A stretch of 6,963 nucleotides of DNA, taken from positions 1-6,963 of the forward strand of contig URFD01000083.1 in NCBI GenBank assembly GCA_900547015.1. The letters run 5' to 3'. Shown in pieces: positions 6,162 to 6,963 of the stretch. The translations under genes were made by a program, and so were the position numbers. How positions within the stretch are numbered: position 1 is the first letter of the stretch; each line of letters begins with the position of its first letter. The DNA is from an uncultured Oscillospiraceae bacterium (GTDB lineage: Bacteria; Bacillota; Clostridia; Oscillospirales; Ruminococcaceae). The notes beneath the pieces are model-generated. The model worked only from the letters and a program-made list of their open reading frames with translations, was not told where the DNA came from and did no database searches.

Positions 6162-6911
6162 TCAGAGCAGCTTGCCGCCCTCCCGGACTAAACGGAAATC
6201 GACGATTTGTGCGACGACCTCCTCCAGCACAGCGTCCATCAGGGAAAAGTCCATCGCAGGCAGATAAAGCTCCTCCAAGCGGTCGTGCAGCTCCTTGTTT
6301 TCGGACAGGATGCCGACTGCCTGACCAATCATCTGGGCGGCGGCTTTGTTGTTGAAGGAGATGCGCTTCTTGTGGCGGCGGATGATGTCGTCCTCCCAAA
6401 AGCGTTTGGCGTGGATGCGCCGCTGCGGCTGAAGCCCGGACAGGTCGTGAAATCGGTTTTCGGTCAGGAATGCCATTCCCAGTTCGGGCAGCAGGAGGTG
6501 GTCAATCCTGCTGTGCGGGGCCAGAGGACAAAAGCAGGTGATAGGCGAATAGCCGTTTTCCAGCGCGCGACTTCTCAGAGCAGACAGAAAGAGAGGAGCT
6601 GCGCCGCCGCAATCGTCGCAGACAAAGCATAGCTTCGGGCAAAGCGAGGGGATGCTGTTGGTCAGAAGGGTCATGCCCTGCGCGTGAAAGGAGCTGAGAA
6701 AGCGCACCCTTTCCTGTGCGGCAGAGGCGGAGCGTCGCGGAAAATTTCGGGCAGCGAAGTGGCTTGCATAGGCGCTGAGCTTTTCCAGATTCAGGCAGCT
6801 GACCTCTATGCGGCTGGAATCGTTCAAAAAGCTGCGGGCGGCAGCTAGGCAGTTGACCGCTTGGGTGTAGTTTTTCGAGATGAGCCGGTTGATTTGACGA
6901 ATCGTTTCGCT
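6162..6911 (-). CDS. C-terminal part of a PRK06851-like P-loop ATPase-family protein, N-terminus cut off by the contig end
   Basis: 249 residues are visible up to the adapter junction at 6911, and the frame is still open there. The TTG at 6827 is thus not a credible start. The first about 28 residues (INRLISKNYTQAVNCLAAAR) look like the end of a first helical half, and the rest like the second half of the duplicated P-loop protein family PRK06851, known from clostridia and bacilli and of unclear function. Matching features are YSPITCFCPLAPHSRIDHLLLPELG-type residues (about 131-147), the KKRIS helix, and HDRLEELYLPAMDF (about 209-222). Full members are about 360 residues, so roughly a third is missing. 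At the expected second Walker A site the sequence is CDDCGGAAPLF, lacking the GKS/T signature, and four cysteines cluster there (C91, C95, C98, C101). The gene converges on glgA and shares its terminator. The family assignment is from memory of motifs; the degenerate second site is what I read here. Confidence 0.7.
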   Translation of the reverse strand, partial: SETIRQINRLISKNYTQAVNCLAAARSFLNDSSRIEVSCLNLEKLSAYASHFAARNFPRRSASAAQERVRFLSSFHAQGMTLLTNSIPSLCPKLCFVCDDCGGAAPLFLSALRSRALENGYSPITCFCPLAPHSRIDHLLLPELGMAFLTENRFHDLSGLQPQRRIHAKRFWEDDIIRRHKKRISFNNKAAAQMIGQAVGILSENKELHDRLEELYLPAMDFSLMDAVLEEVVAQIVDFRLVREGGKLL

Positions 6912-6963
6912 AGATCGGAAGAGCGTCGTGTAGGGAAAGAGTGTAGATCTCGGTGGTCGCCGT
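6912..6963 (-). other. Illumina sequencing adapter (non-biological)
   Basis: All 52 bases from AGATCGGAAGAGC onward match the Illumina universal (P5-side) adapter, and the opposite strand reads as the adapter ending in GCTCTTCCGATCT. The sequence is identical to the standard oligonucleotide as I know it and stops inside it at the window end. It is untrimmed read-through that was assembled into the contig, so genomic sequence ends at 6911. Confidence 0.98.

Noticed and set aside
6207..6632. Plus-strand open frame of 141 codons opposite the P-loop gene
   Set aside because: It is a shadow of the minus-strand coding frame, which has recognisable family motifs. It lacks a convincing ribosome binding site or domain.
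6825..6827. TTG (minus strand) as the start of the P-loop gene
   Set aside because: The frame continues upstream to the adapter at 6911 with family-like helical sequence, so the gene is N-terminally truncated rather than started here.

Overview
The window carries a glycogen-synthesis operon, glgB-glgC-glgD-glgA, on the + strand, followed by a convergent gene fragment on the - strand. The separate glgC and glgD genes (catalytic and regulatory-like ADP-glucose pyrophosphorylase subunits) are typical of Bacillota. The PRK06851-like ATPase fragment, Shine-Dalgarno sites before the three starts that can be seen, and moderate GC (about half, by eye) fit an anaerobic Clostridia member, possibly a gut Oscillospirales- or Butyricicoccus-like lineage. 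The order-level guess is inference only. No ribosomal RNA or other lineage marker is present.

Layout. 1-2120: glgB, whose 5' end lies off the left edge and whose protein ends in a Lys/Ala-rich tail of about 80 residues. 2121-2186: short gap with a hairpin and the glgC ribosome binding site. 2187-3413: glgC. 3403-4518: glgD, overlapping the end of glgC. 4519-4648: 130-base gap with a long imperfect hairpin and a possible internal promoter. 4649-6070: glgA. 6080-6123: strong intrinsic terminator that can also serve the opposite strand. 6162-6911: 3' portion of a - strand gene for a PRK06851-like P-loop protein. 6912-6963: exact Illumina adapter sequence, so the biological sequence stops at 6911.

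How the genes work together: GlgC with GlgD makes ADP-glucose from ATP and glucose-1-phosphate, GlgA adds it to a growing alpha-1,4-glucan, and GlgB introduces alpha-1,6 branches. No glycogen phosphorylase or debranching gene is visible in the window. The four genes run in one direction with no strong terminator between them, consistent with one transcript, although the glgD-glgA gap could allow separate control of glgA.

The operon is a known system and I do not see a wholly new one. The points most worth a second look are the repeated basic tail on GlgB, the natural loss of the KTGGL lysine in GlgA, the hairpin before glgA, the degenerate second P-loop with a cysteine cluster in the - strand protein, and the adapter at the right end, which would create a chimeric protein in naive annotation.
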